Below are positions 45,562-52,709 of a stretch of DNA of 64,000 nucleotides, one piece after another. The notes beneath the pieces were generated by a model that saw nothing but the letters and a program-made list of their open reading frames with translations, had not been told where the DNA came from and did not search any database. The stretch is from positions 310,001 to 374,000 of the forward strand of contig NZ_SRMQ01000001.1 of assembly GCF_004768785.1 (NCBI RefSeq), written 5' to 3'. This DNA comes from Caproiciproducens galactitolivorans (GTDB taxonomy: Bacteria > Bacillota > Clostridia > Oscillospirales > Acutalibacteraceae). Within the stretch, counting starts at the first letter, position 1. Each line of letters starts with the position of its first letter. The translations under genes were made by a program, and so were the position numbers.

Positions 45562-45655
45562 CAATAAAAGGATAAAAATAGAGTAATTGGTATATTTTTT
45601 GGAATAAATGCTCATCATACTAACATAATATTAACCGAAAGGCGGTAATGTTGGT

Positions 45656-45925
45656 ATGGAATCTGTTTTAAAGCTTGTACAGCATGTTGACTGCACAGCC
45701 GTTCAGGAAAATCAAGATAAAGACAGAATCATGGATGAAATCAAGGAAGTATGCCGTCTAATGGCCTGCAACGAAAGCTGGTTTGCATTAGAAAGCGATG
45801 AGAACCTGATTGAAGCCTGTATTTATCAACGGGAATCGCTGAAGTCCCGTTACCGTTACTTACTGAAACAGGCGCGGCTTAAAGGTATCAATGCGCCCCT
45901 TATCTGCAAGGGACAGGGGGGATAA
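45656..45925 (+). CDS. yaaL: YaaL-like DUF2508 protein
   Basis: An 89-residue helical protein. ACNESWFALESDENLIEACI followed by YQRESLKSRYRYLLKQARL is the DUF2508/YaaL pattern. The molecular function is unknown. It precedes bofA, the same order as in Bacillus (yaaL-bofA), which supports the assignment. AAAGGCGG is 10 bases upstream of the ATG. Confidence 0.88.
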   Translation: MESVLKLVQHVDCTAVQENQDKDRIMDEIKEVCRLMACNESWFALESDENLIEACIYQRESLKSRYRYLLKQARLKGINAPLICKGQGG

Positions 45926-45928
45926 CCA

Positions 45929-46192
45929 TTGCCTAACTGGGTTGTTCCGCTTAGCTTGTGCGGTGTTTTCGCGCTTTTGGTACTGATTCAGGTCATCGTA
46001 AAAGCGCCCAAGCCGGTGCAGCGTGCCGCCGGAGGAGTCCTGACAGGGCTTTGCGCCCTTGCGGCTGTGAATCTGACCGGATTTTTTACCGGTGTCAGCC
46101 TGCCGTTAAGCCCGCTGACCATTGGCGTTTCGGGAGCCGCAGGTATTCCCGGGGTTACCATGCTCCTCCTGCTCAATTTAATTATCAAATGA
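45929..46192 (+). CDS. bofA: Pro-sigma-K processing inhibitor BofA family protein
   Basis: An 87-residue protein with two membrane helices (about residues 4-22 and 32-50) and the conserved C-terminal segment SPLTIGVSGAAGIPGVTMLL. In Bacillus, BofA holds back the SpoIVFB protease that activates sigma-K late in sporulation, so its presence points to a spore former. TTG start at 45929 behind AGGGGGG, 4 bases after yaaL. Confidence 0.9.
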   Translation: MPNWVVPLSLCGVFALLVLIQVIVKAPKPVQRAAGGVLTGLCALAAVNLTGFFTGVSLPLSPLTIGVSGAAGIPGVTMLLLLNLIIK

Positions 46193-46202
46193 CGGTAAAA
46201 AA

Positions 46203-46232
46203 AGAACGGGCGATTTTGCCCGTTCTATTTTT
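46203..46232. terminator. Bidirectional terminator between bofA and DUF4364 gene
   Basis: A 9-bp perfect stem AGAACGGGC/GCCCGTTCT (46203-46211 with 46218-46226) with a 6-base loop. ATTTTTG follows on the plus strand and TTTTTTTACC on the minus strand. Confidence 0.9.
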
Positions 46233-46827
46233 GTGCAGGTTTTAGCTTTGCGCCGAGGATGCCTGCAGCCATTTCGCGGTCATTTGTGACCAGCGCCAGC
46301 AGCATCCGGTATACGTCTTCGGGGGATTGGTGAAAATTATTCTTAACCATGTTTGCTTGGTACAGATCGGGAACATGCAGGGTAAAATTCATTAAGTCCA
46401 TTTTTCCGCCGGAGATATGGCAAGTTACGTTATAACCCCGTTCCGTTTTTATAATTTCTACTTTGTTTTCGCGTTCTCTTTTTGTCTTTGCCAGCAGGCG
46501 GATTGCCGCCGCGACTGCTTTGTCCCGTACCACCGGGGGAAGATCCTTATCGAGCTGTTTGGCTATTAAGCGCCCGGTTTGGCTTACGGAATACAGATCG
46601 TTGTTTTCTCCGCTTATAACCAGGTTTCCCTTTTCCACAAGTTCGGCCAGCGAGTCCGTTACTTCAAAATAATTTGCCAACCCATTATCCTGTATTATAT
46701 TTAAAATATCGGTTTTAGACAGGGGGACATCCACGCTTGACAGAAGATAACAGATTAAAATACGAATTTCATTTTTATTTCTGAGTCCGCCCGGCTCGAT
46801 ACCTCCGGTAAAGGCGTTATAATCCAT
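46225..46827 (-). CDS. DUF4364 family protein
   Basis: A 200-residue cytoplasmic protein. The N-terminal half looks like a winged helix (NEIRILICYLLSSVDVPLSK, then LVEKGNLVISGENNDLYSVS), and the C-terminal part has the DUF4364 pattern (FTLHVPDLYQANMVKNNFHQ). Function unknown; a DNA-binding role is inferred from the helix-turn-helix-like start. ATG 46827 has GGAGGTG upstream. The family is confined mainly to Clostridia. Confidence 0.85.
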   Translation of the reverse strand: MDYNAFTGGIEPGGLRNKNEIRILICYLLSSVDVPLSKTDILNIIQDNGLANYFEVTDSLAELVEKGNLVISGENNDLYSVSQTGRLIAKQLDKDLPPVVRDKAVAAAIRLLAKTKRERENKVEIIKTERGYNVTCHISGGKMDLMNFTLHVPDLYQANMVKNNFHQSPEDVYRMLLALVTNDREMAAGILGAKLKPAQK

Positions 46828-46854
46828 AACAAGCACCTCCGATTTGTTTCTATG

Positions 46855-46910
46855 CAAAAAAAGCCAAAGCGACCTAGCTCCGCCAATTATCGGAGCAGGG
46901 ATATGCTTTG
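46855..46910 (-). terminator. Terminator after the XRE regulator gene
   Basis: On the minus strand an outer stem CAAAGC/GCTTTG (46905-46910 with 46865-46870) and inner stem GCTCCG/CGGAGC are followed by GGCTTTTTTTGC. It separates the XRE gene from the DUF4364 gene. Confidence 0.75.
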
Positions 46911-46958
46911 ACTCCTATTTTCACACTATTCTTATTTTATCATATTAACAAAGTACTT

Positions 46959-47423
46959 TCAATCTTGTTTTTTGTTATGTGGCTTCTTTTTCAATATGTT
47001 TTTGATGTAAGCCATAATCTTTTTCTGCCCTTCCACAGAGCATGATCGGAAAGCTCCGACGAGAATTCGTTCATCACTAGAAAGTTCGTAAATATGACTC
47101 GAATTTTTTTTGCTTTGGATGTAATTCGTTTTCAATTCGCTGTCAGATACAATTTCCTGTGAACCCTCGTCGGAGAGTAAGTTTTCAATTGGAATATTGA
47201 ATACTTTTGCTAGCGTTATTAAGACGGTCACATCGGGCGTTGTCTTACCAATTTCATAATAAGAGTATGTAGAACGGTCAATATTTAATATCTCCGCAAT
47301 TTGCACCTGCGTGTAACCGCTTTTTATTCTTAGCTCTCGAAGTCTTTCATTAATATGAATCTTTTCAATAATTGGTAACACCACTTTTCTAAAGTAATGA
47401 AAGTAATGAAAACGTCTGTTCAT
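46959..47423 (-). CDS. XRE family helix-turn-helix regulator
   Basis: A transcriptional regulator with a Cro/CI-type helix-turn-helix at about residues 24-80 (RLRELRIKSGYTQVQIAEIL, DRSTYSYYEIGKTTPDV) and a polar C-terminal part (SSDERILVGAFRSCSVEGQK) as in small SinR-like proteins. The start is unsure: the ATG at 47423 is only 7 bases after a TATAAT-like element, so one of the GTG codons about 36-40 bases further in may be the true start. No target is evident. Confidence 0.85.
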   Translation of the reverse strand: MNRRFHYFHYFRKVVLPIIEKIHINERLRELRIKSGYTQVQIAEILNIDRSTYSYYEIGKTTPDVTVLITLAKVFNIPIENLLSDEGSQEIVSDSELKTNYIQSKKNSSHIYELSSDERILVGAFRSCSVEGQKKIMAYIKNILKKKPHNKKQD

Positions 47424-47517
47424 TTTAGATTATATAATTTTATACATGAATAATAATAATAACGTGACAATAATTCACCTTAATTAACGTTTTTCTGCTT
47501 AAAATCTAAAAAGGGGC

Positions 47518-47546
47518 TTGACGATTCCGATTTGATTTTGTATAAT
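47518..47546 (+). promoter_or_regulatory. tRNA-Thr promoter
   Basis: TTGACG (47518-47523), 17-base spacer and TATAAT (47541-47546), about 43 bases before the mature tRNA. Near consensus. Confidence 0.85.
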
Positions 47547-47589
47547 AACTTAGTCAGCGATTGAGACAGATGTTAAAATCTCACATTTT

Positions 47590-47664
47590 GCTACTGTGGC
47601 TCAATGGTAGAGCAGCTCATTCGTAATGAGCAGGTTGTCAGTTCGATTCTGACCAGTAGCTCCA
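47590..47664 (+). tRNA. tRNA-Thr (anticodon CGT)
   Basis: A cloverleaf can be drawn: acceptor GCTACTG/CAGTAGC, D arm GCTC-AATGGTA-GAGC, anticodon stem GCTCA/TGAGC with loop TTCGTAA (anticodon CGT, reading ACG) and T arm with GTTCGATTC. Discriminator T and CCA are encoded. It has its own promoter and terminator. Confidence 0.96.
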
Positions 47665-47699
47665 GACTCCCGTTTTTCGAAAACGGGAGTCTTTTTATA
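47664..47699 (+). terminator. Terminator after tRNA-Thr
   Basis: A 13-bp stem AGACTCCCGTTTT/AAAACGGGAGTCT (47664-47676 with 47680-47692) with a 3-base loop, followed by TTTTATAT. Confidence 0.92.
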
Positions 47700-47858
47700 T
47701 ATTTTTATATACCATAAAAATAAAATTTGTTTCTTACTCAAATATAATTATGTTTATTTCATTCGAGTTTTTACAATATATCATATATTTGCAGTTATAG
47801 TTAAAATTATTAGAAATTTGAGAAAATTTCCAGAATACTTCGTTTGAATACAAAAATG

Positions 47859-47867
47859 TGCTATAAT
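47859..47867 (+). promoter_or_regulatory. Extended -10 promoter of the hydrogenase-like gene
   Basis: TGcTATAAT (47859-47867) with only a poor -35 (TTCGTT, 17 bases upstream). The stretch 47700-47858 is AT-rich and holds nothing else that I recognise. Confidence 0.6.
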
Positions 47868-47922
47868 CGGGTTGAAAAATCGCATACTGGAAAAACTATT
47901 TTCAGTGAAAAGGGGCGACGGA

Positions 47923-49170
47923 ATGACAACGTTTAATGAATTGTACAATCGTCTTGTAAAAGCGTCCGTAGAAAACAGACAGTCTGAAGAACTTGAAAAT
48001 CTTCACAAGGAAGATTTTGACCCGCATCATCTGGACTGCCTGTTATATCCCAAAAAGTATGCGCCGGTCATACGGATCAACGACTGCGACTGTCCTGAAT
48101 ACGGTCAGAATTGCGGGGTAAAATGCCTTTTTGACGCACTTTACCGAAATGATAAGGGCAATTTGGAGATTGATCCCAGCCGTTGCGTGGGCTGCTCCGA
48201 GTGCATCGATCAATGTAAGATGAAAAACCTTACAGCCAGCCGCGATATTCTTCCGGCGCTGGCGGCCGTGCATGCTTCAAAGGCGCCTGTGTATGCAATG
48301 ATCGCCCCGGCTTTCATCAGCCAGTTCAGCAAAGAGGTAACACCCGGAAAGCTCCGCACCGCTTTCAAAATGCTTGGGTTTGCCGGAATGATCGAGGTAG
48401 CTCTTTTTGCGGATATTTTGACTTTGAAGGAAGCGCTTGAGTTTAACAAGAATATTGTGAAGGAAAGCGATTTTCAGCTTACCAGTTGCTGTTGCCCCAT
48501 GTGGATTTCGATGATCCGAAAGGTTTATCATGAATTGCTTCCGCATGTTCCGGGCGCAGTATCGCCGATGGTTGCGTGCGGCAGGGCAATTAAGCTTCTT
48601 CATCCCGACGCGCTTACGGTTTTTATCGGTCCCTGCCTTGCCAAAAAGGCGGAAGCGCGCGAATCGGATGTGTCCGATTCGACCGATTATGTACTTACCT
48701 TTCAAGAAATGAAGGATGTGTTCGATTTTGCCCAAATAAACCTGGCGGATTTACCAGAGGATGAACGTGACCATTCATCACGGGCGGGCAGAATATACGC
48801 GAGGAGCGGGGGAGTTAGTGAAGCGGTTCAAAGTACATCCAAGCGTCTCAGCCCCGAGCGCAAAATTACGGTACGCGCGTGTAAGGCGGACGGCGTACCC
48901 GCCTGCAAGGCAATGATTAATGATCTGCTAGCCGGCAAAATCGATGCGAATTTTCTGGAAGGGATGGGCTGCGTCGGCGGCTGTGTCGGCGGGCCGAGAA
49001 TTTTGATTTCCCGCGAGGAAGGTAGAGAAAACGTAAATAAATATGGTGAAAAAGCCGCGTATCAAACGCCGATCGACAATCCCTATGTTATTGAGCTTTT
49101 GAACCGGCTTGGCTTTGATACAGTAGAAAACCTGTTGGAAGACAATCGTATTTTTACAAGGAAATTCTAA
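47923..49170 (+). CDS. Short [FeFe]-hydrogenase domain protein (group B-like)
   Basis: A 415-residue iron-sulfur protein. An N-terminal ferredoxin-like part carries CDCPEYGQNCGVKC and CVGCSECIDQC. The H-cluster domain then shows all ligand cysteines: TSCCCPMW (L1), IGPCLAKKAE (L2) and FLEGMGCVGGCVGGP (L3). The extra cysteine in L1 and the short form resemble the poorly known group B enzymes of Clostridia. It is a single gene without NADH-linked subunits or maturases nearby. The ATG at 47923 has AAAGGGG upstream; activity as H2-evolving or sensory enzyme is open. Confidence 0.88.
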   Translation: MTTFNELYNRLVKASVENRQSEELENLHKEDFDPHHLDCLLYPKKYAPVIRINDCDCPEYGQNCGVKCLFDALYRNDKGNLEIDPSRCVGCSECIDQCKMKNLTASRDILPALAAVHASKAPVYAMIAPAFISQFSKEVTPGKLRTAFKMLGFAGMIEVALFADILTLKEALEFNKNIVKESDFQLTSCCCPMWISMIRKVYHELLPHVPGAVSPMVACGRAIKLLHPDALTVFIGPCLAKKAEARESDVSDSTDYVLTFQEMKDVFDFAQINLADLPEDERDHSSRAGRIYARSGGVSEAVQSTSKRLSPERKITVRACKADGVPACKAMINDLLAGKIDANFLEGMGCVGGCVGGPRILISREEGRENVNKYGEKAAYQTPIDNPYVIELLNRLGFDTVENLLEDNRIFTRKF

Positions 49171-49206
49171 AATACAGTTGAATTGCTGGGAATGCCCCCG
49201 AATCTA

Positions 49207-49215
49207 TGTTATAAT
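49207..49215 (+). promoter_or_regulatory. Extended -10 promoter before the HD gene
   Basis: TGtTATAAT (49207-49215) without a good -35. The expected transcription start (about 49222) coincides with the first base of the long RNA hairpin 49222-49311. Confidence 0.6.
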
Positions 49216-49221
49216 GAGTCC

Positions 49222-49311
49222 AATTAATAATTTAAAGTTGAAAGCGGAAGCAGCCGTTGCTTTGCCGGGCTGAAATTGGGAAAGCAGCGGGCAGCTTGGA
49301 AATTATTAATT
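49222..49311 (+). ncRNA. Candidate structured RNA / leader element
   Basis: A nearly continuous hairpin of about 31 base pairs over 90 bases. P1 is a perfect 12-bp helix (49222-49233 with 49300-49311). P1b pairs 49235-49240 with 49292-49297. P2 pairs 49254-49266 with 49278-49290 (12 of 13, one G-U) around an 11-base loop. A 13-base bulge (49241-49253) sits on the 5' side only. The 3' strand of P1 can instead pair with 49314-49320, an alternative hairpin. It matches no riboswitch I know; it may be a leader of the HD gene or a separate small RNA. Confidence 0.5.
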
Positions 49312-49345
49312 CGATAATTTACAACATACATATGGGGGCATTTTC

Positions 49346-49933
49346 ATGGGATTTAAGGAAGAGTTTGAAGAAATATATCGGTCAAAAATTACGCGTCCGG
49401 GTAGTGCGGAGCTACTGGAATGGCTAAAAACGACGGACTTTTTTACCGCTCCGGCCAGCACGAAATTCCATTGCGCCTGCTTGGGCGGCCTTGTCCAGCA
49501 CAGCCTCAGCGTTTATCATGTAATGATGGAAAAGCACTTTCAACCGGAAACGGATAATGAAGAAAGCTTTGCAATCTGCGGGCTCCTGCACGATGTATGT
49601 AAGGCGCAGTTTTACAAAGAAAGCACCCGTAATGTGAAAAATGAGGAAACCGGTGTGTGGGAAAAGCGCCCCTATTATTCGATTGAGGATAGCTATCCTT
49701 ACGGGCATGGCGAAAAGTCCGTATTTTTGATTGAACGCTTTCTGCGCTTGAAAACCAGCGAAGCGATCGCGATCCGGTGGCATATGGGCGGCTTTGATGA
49801 ATCTGTGCGGGGTGGAAGCTTTTCCATTGGTTTGGCGTGGCAGAAGTATCCAATCGCCGTAAAACTGCATCTTGCAGACTTGGAAAGTACATATTTGCGT
49901 GAAAAAGGAACTTCCGTAGTACACGGGAAATAG
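49346..49933 (+). CDS. HD domain hydrolase
   Basis: A 195-residue soluble protein with the HD-superfamily metal residues: His in LVQHSLSVYHV, HD in CGLLHDVCK, and Asp in LHLADLEST near the end. Such proteins are metal-dependent phosphohydrolases acting on nucleotides; the substrate is not predictable. It stands alone between the structured RNA element and a strong terminator. GGGGG lies about 8 bases before the ATG. Confidence 0.85.
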   Translation: MGFKEEFEEIYRSKITRPGSAELLEWLKTTDFFTAPASTKFHCACLGGLVQHSLSVYHVMMEKHFQPETDNEESFAICGLLHDVCKAQFYKESTRNVKNEETGVWEKRPYYSIEDSYPYGHGEKSVFLIERFLRLKTSEAIAIRWHMGGFDESVRGGSFSIGLAWQKYPIAVKLHLADLESTYLREKGTSVVHGK

Positions 49934-49942
49934 AAAAGGAAG

Positions 49943-49973
49943 GAGTCGGGAAGAAATTCCCGGCTCTTTTTTG
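49943..49973 (+). terminator. Terminator after the HD gene
   Basis: A 9-bp stem with one G-T pair (49943-49951 with 49958-49966), 6-base loop and TTTTTTG. Confidence 0.88.
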
Positions 49974-49994
49974 CGCGTCAGAAATAAAAAAGAC

Positions 49995-50057
49995 TTGACA
50001 AATGCAAAAAATGATGTATTATTGTATTAATCTACTAGTACATTAACACAATAATAC
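49995..50057 (+). promoter_or_regulatory. Upstream copy of the GntR promoter-operator
   Basis: TTGACA (49995-50000), 16-base spacer and TATTAT (50017-50022). Directly after the -10 lies the operator TGTATTA-N6-TAGTACA (50023-50042), nested in a wider inverted repeat GTATTATTGT/ACAATAATAC (50016-50025 with 50048-50057). It matches the copy at 50246-50293 closely, but what follows is only two tiny ORFs. Confidence 0.8.
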
Positions 50058-50079
50058 AGTTTATACGGAGGTTAGATAA

Positions 50080-50156
50080 ATGTTCGAATGAATAATAAAA
50101 TGCACGGGCTCAGCAAAAACGCGGCGCTTTCGTGCGGCAGACAATACGACCGCTAA
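50080..50156 (+). CDS. Two overlapping micro-ORFs (3 and 22 codons)
   Basis: Behind a strong CGGAGG site (50066-50071) the ATG at 50080 opens a three-codon ORF (M-F-E-stop). Its stop overlaps the ATG at 50088 of a 22-residue ORF (MNNKMHGLSKNAALSCGRQYDR, last base 50156) in ATGA fashion. The strict coupling resembles a leader peptide arrangement, but decay of a duplicated gene start would look the same. No hit is known to me. Bases 50157-50245 show nothing further. Confidence 0.35.
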
Positions 50157-50245
50157 CTTGCTGTGTCCCGCTCGAAGTCTTCGCTCGGTTCCTTTACGCG
50201 GCAGGTAATAAATCAATAAAAATTAAAAAAACTTCAGAAAACAGG

Positions 50246-50293
50246 TTGACAAAAAATAAAAAAGGTGTATTATTGTATTAGATTATTAGTACA
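50246..50293 (+). promoter_or_regulatory. gntR-ABC operon promoter with GntR operator
   Basis: TTGACA (50246-50251), 16-base spacer, TATTAT (50268-50273), followed directly by TGTATTA-N6-TAGTACA (50274-50293). The palindrome covers the transcription start, as expected for repression by the GntR/YtrA protein encoded next. Confidence 0.85.
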
Positions 50294-50318
50294 GTAATAC
50301 AGATGAGGGGGTGGATTT

Positions 50319-50687
50319 ATGGCTTGGAATCTCAAATCCGACAGGCCGATTTATTCGCAGTTGGTTGAGCAAATTGAATTGCTGATCGTATCTGGGATAT
50401 ACCCTGCCGGCTCAAAACTGCCGTCGGTGAGGGATCTGGCCGGGGAAGCGTCGGTGAATCCAAACACGATGCAACGGGCGCTGGCGCAATTGGAAAATGA
50501 CGGGCTACTTTATACGCAGCGAACAAGCGGCAGATTTGTAACAGAGGATGTGGAGCGGATCATGCAAATCAAAAATAACCTTGCTCAGGGGCTGATTAAA
50601 GAGTTTATAGAGAATATGCGGAATCTCGGCTATGATACAAAGCAGGCGATACAACTTCTTGAGAAGACAGCAGAGGAGGAAGAATGA
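50319..50687 (+). CDS. GntR family regulator, YtrA subfamily
   Basis: A 122-residue repressor: an N-terminal winged helix (PIYSQLVEQIELLIVSGIYP, SKLPSVRDLAGEASVNPNTM) and only a short helical C-terminal tail, the hallmark of YtrA-type regulators that control ABC transporters. GAGGGGGTGG precedes the ATG. It overlaps the ATPase gene (ATGA). Autoregulation through the palindrome at 50274-50293 is likely, with release by a cell-wall or drug signal as in the subfamily. Confidence 0.93.
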   Translation: MAWNLKSDRPIYSQLVEQIELLIVSGIYPAGSKLPSVRDLAGEASVNPNTMQRALAQLENDGLLYTQRTSGRFVTEDVERIMQIKNNLAQGLIKEFIENMRNLGYDTKQAIQLLEKTAEEEE

Positions 50688-51385
50688 TGGAGAATATTCT
50701 GGAGTGTCAGAACCTGGTCAAATTTTATCCCAAGTGTCTGGCGCTAAATTCAGTAAATCTGACCGTGCCGAAAGGGAAAATCGTCGGGCTGCTCGGCCCG
50801 AACGGAAGCGGCAAAAGTACCTTGATTAAACTGGCGAACGATCTTATTCAGCCAACAAGCGGAAAAATTTTAATTGCCGGTATGGAGCCGGGGATCGAAA
50901 CGAAAAAAATCGTTTCTTATCTGCCGGAGCGTACTTACCTGAACGATTGGATGACGGTAAACGATATGATCGGCTTTTTCAGCGATTTTTATCAGGATTT
51001 TAACAAGGGCAAGGCTTATGATATGCTTGCAAGGCTTGGCGTGAATCCGTCCCTGCGGCTGAAAACGATGAGCAAGGGAACCAAAGAAAAGGTGCAGTTG
51101 ATTCTGGTTATGAGCCGGGAAGCCCAACTTTATCTTCTGGATGAGCCCATCGGCGGTGTGGATCCCGCGGCAAGGGATTACATTTTGGACACGATTATCG
51201 GCAATTACAATCCGGAAGCTACGGTTATCATTTCTACGCATCTGATTGCGGATGTTGAAAAAATTCTGGATGAGGTCATTTTTATTAATCAGGGAAACAT
51301 TGTTTTGGTCTCCACTGTTGATGATATCCGTGAAAATGAAAACAAGAGCGTGGACGCGTTGTTTAGGGAGGTATTCAAATGCTAA
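50684..51385 (+). CDS. ABC transporter ATP-binding protein
   Basis: A 233-residue ABC ATPase. Walker A is GPNGSGKST, the signature is MSKGTKEKVQLI (a variant of LSGGQ usual in YtrB-like subunits), Walker B is LYLLDEPIGG and the switch histidine is in ISTHL. GAGGAGGAAG precedes the ATG. With the regulator upstream and membrane protein downstream it forms a three-gene exporter operon; the substrate is unknown. Confidence 0.94.
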   Translation: MMENILECQNLVKFYPKCLALNSVNLTVPKGKIVGLLGPNGSGKSTLIKLANDLIQPTSGKILIAGMEPGIETKKIVSYLPERTYLNDWMTVNDMIGFFSDFYQDFNKGKAYDMLARLGVNPSLRLKTMSKGTKEKVQLILVMSREAQLYLLDEPIGGVDPAARDYILDTIIGNYNPEATVIISTHLIADVEKILDEVIFINQGNIVLVSTVDDIRENENKSVDALFREVFKC

Positions 51386-52179
51386 GAAAGCTTTTAAAAT
51401 ACGAAATAAAAGCGACCAGCCGGATATTTCTCCCAATGTATGCGCTTTTAATTGTCTTTGCATTGCTTAATAAATTTTTTATGGCGGTAAATTCCGAATT
51501 GCTGAGAATCCCGCGGGCAATTGCCGCAACGGTTTTTGTTTTCATCATTATTGGCTTATGTGTGGTGACGCTGGTTGTAACCATACAGCGGTTTAACAAG
51601 AGTCTTTTAACCGATGAGGGATACTTGTCCTTTACCCTGCCTGTAAGGATTCACAGCCATATTGACTCGAAAATGCTTGTGACCCTCATGTGGACCATCT
51701 TAAGCTTCTTAGTTTCCATGGTTTCAATCTTTATTATGTCGATCGATAAAACAACCATATGGTCTTTACATCGGTTTGTGAATGAATTGATGAGAGTATT
51801 AAATAAGATTGGTTTCAATGGATATGTCCTGGTTCTGGAATCCATTCTTTTTGTCATAATTGGAATTCTTAGTGTTACGCTTGAAATCTACGCGGCGATT
51901 ACGGTTGGCAATATGAGTTCCAAACATAAGCTTTTGGCCGGCGTAGGCGCATACCTTGGCTTCGGTGTCATCCAGCAGATCATAATGTCGATTATCATGT
52001 CTACATGTGAAAAAAGTATTTCGCAATATTTTGATTCAATGATAAGAGCGGGAGAACTCGCTCAGGTGCAGTTGGCGCAAACGGTTTTGTTTGGTTTAAT
52101 AGCCTATATGGTGATCATGGGTGTGGTTTTCTATTTCTTTACGGAATGGATGCTTCGAAAGAAATTAAATCTGGAATAA
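51379..52179 (+). CDS. ABC transporter permease
   Basis: A 266-residue membrane protein with six predicted helices (starting near residues 13, 45, 95, 150, 180 and 235), no recognisable extracellular domain. It overlaps the ATPase gene by 7 bases and has GGAGG upstream. By context it is the membrane partner of the ATPase; sequence alone gives no substrate. Confidence 0.85.
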   Translation: MLRKLLKYEIKATSRIFLPMYALLIVFALLNKFFMAVNSELLRIPRAIAATVFVFIIIGLCVVTLVVTIQRFNKSLLTDEGYLSFTLPVRIHSHIDSKMLVTLMWTILSFLVSMVSIFIMSIDKTTIWSLHRFVNELMRVLNKIGFNGYVLVLESILFVIIGILSVTLEIYAAITVGNMSSKHKLLAGVGAYLGFGVIQQIIMSIIMSTCEKSISQYFDSMIRAGELAQVQLAQTVLFGLIAYMVIMGVVFYFFTEWMLRKKLNLE

Positions 52180-52192
52180 TGGAAACGACTTT

Positions 52193-52240
52193 AGGCGCGT
52201 TGCAAAACGCGCCTTTTTATAAGGAATTTATCCTTATAAA
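52193..52240 (+). terminator. Terminator plus adjoining palindrome after the ABC operon
   Basis: Stem AGGCGCGTT/AACGCGCCT (52193-52201 with 52206-52214), GCAA loop and TTTTT. A second inverted repeat, TTTATAAGGA-N5-TCCTTATAAA (52216-52240), begins in the T tract. The rest up to 52320 shows nothing notable. Confidence 0.88.
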
Positions 52241-52323
52241 GCCCCGGCTTCCCAATCTCCCCTTGTGAATTCTGTCTTTCGGCCGGATAATGCGCGTGAA
52301 CCGCTGGAAATGCTTGATTTATA

Positions 52324-52352
52324 TTGAAATATCATTGTAAAAAATTTATAAT
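52324..52352 (+). promoter_or_regulatory. Promoter of the sensory hydrogenase operon
   Basis: TTGAAA (52324-52329), 17-base spacer, TATAAT (52347-52352). The leader to the first start codon is about 84 bases. Confidence 0.75.
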
Positions 52353-52442
52353 AAAAGAGCATGAAAGGCACAAAATAAAGGCTTTACTGCGGCTCCCGGC
52401 GGTGCATATCGGTAGCCAATATAGAACGAAAGGATGACAGAT

Positions 52443-52688
52443 TTGGAGATTACGATATGTGTAGGAAGCTCCTGTCATTTGAAGGGATCGCGTGACGTTA
52501 TTAAAATATTGGAACGGCTGATTACTCTGCACCGTTTGGAGGATAGAATAACCCTGAAGGGATCCTTTTGCATGGGGGAATGTTCGAAAAAAGGTGTTTG
52601 TGTCTGCGTGGACAGCGACCGTTTCAATGTCGCCCCGCTCAATGCGGAATTGTTTTTTAACGATGTAATTCTGAAGAGAATTAATTAA
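52443..52688 (+). CDS. Thioredoxin-like [2Fe-2S] protein
   Basis: An 81-84 residue protein with the four-cysteine pattern of thioredoxin-like [2Fe-2S] ferredoxins (NuoE/HydC type): CVGSSC near the N-terminus and SFCMGEC in the middle. I prefer TTG 52443, since AAAGGA lies 8 bases upstream; the ATG at 52434 abuts the site. It probably passes electrons to or from the hydrogenase-like protein encoded next. Confidence 0.85.
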   Translation: MEITICVGSSCHLKGSRDVIKILERLITLHRLEDRITLKGSFCMGECSKKGVCVCVDSDRFNVAPLNAELFFNDVILKRIN

Positions 52689-52709
52689 AGGCGGAAAGGG
52701 GTGGATCGG

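Noticed and set aside
45590-45623. Sigma-E promoter upstream of yaaL-bofA (ATATTT and CATACTAA)
   Set aside because: The spacing between the two elements is about 20 bases, several too many for sigma-E, so the match is not convincing.
46959-47664. XRE regulator next to a tRNA gene as sign of an integrated element
   Set aside because: No integrase, no repeat of the tRNA 3' end and no phage or conjugation gene are present; the DUF4364 neighbour is a core clostridial gene.
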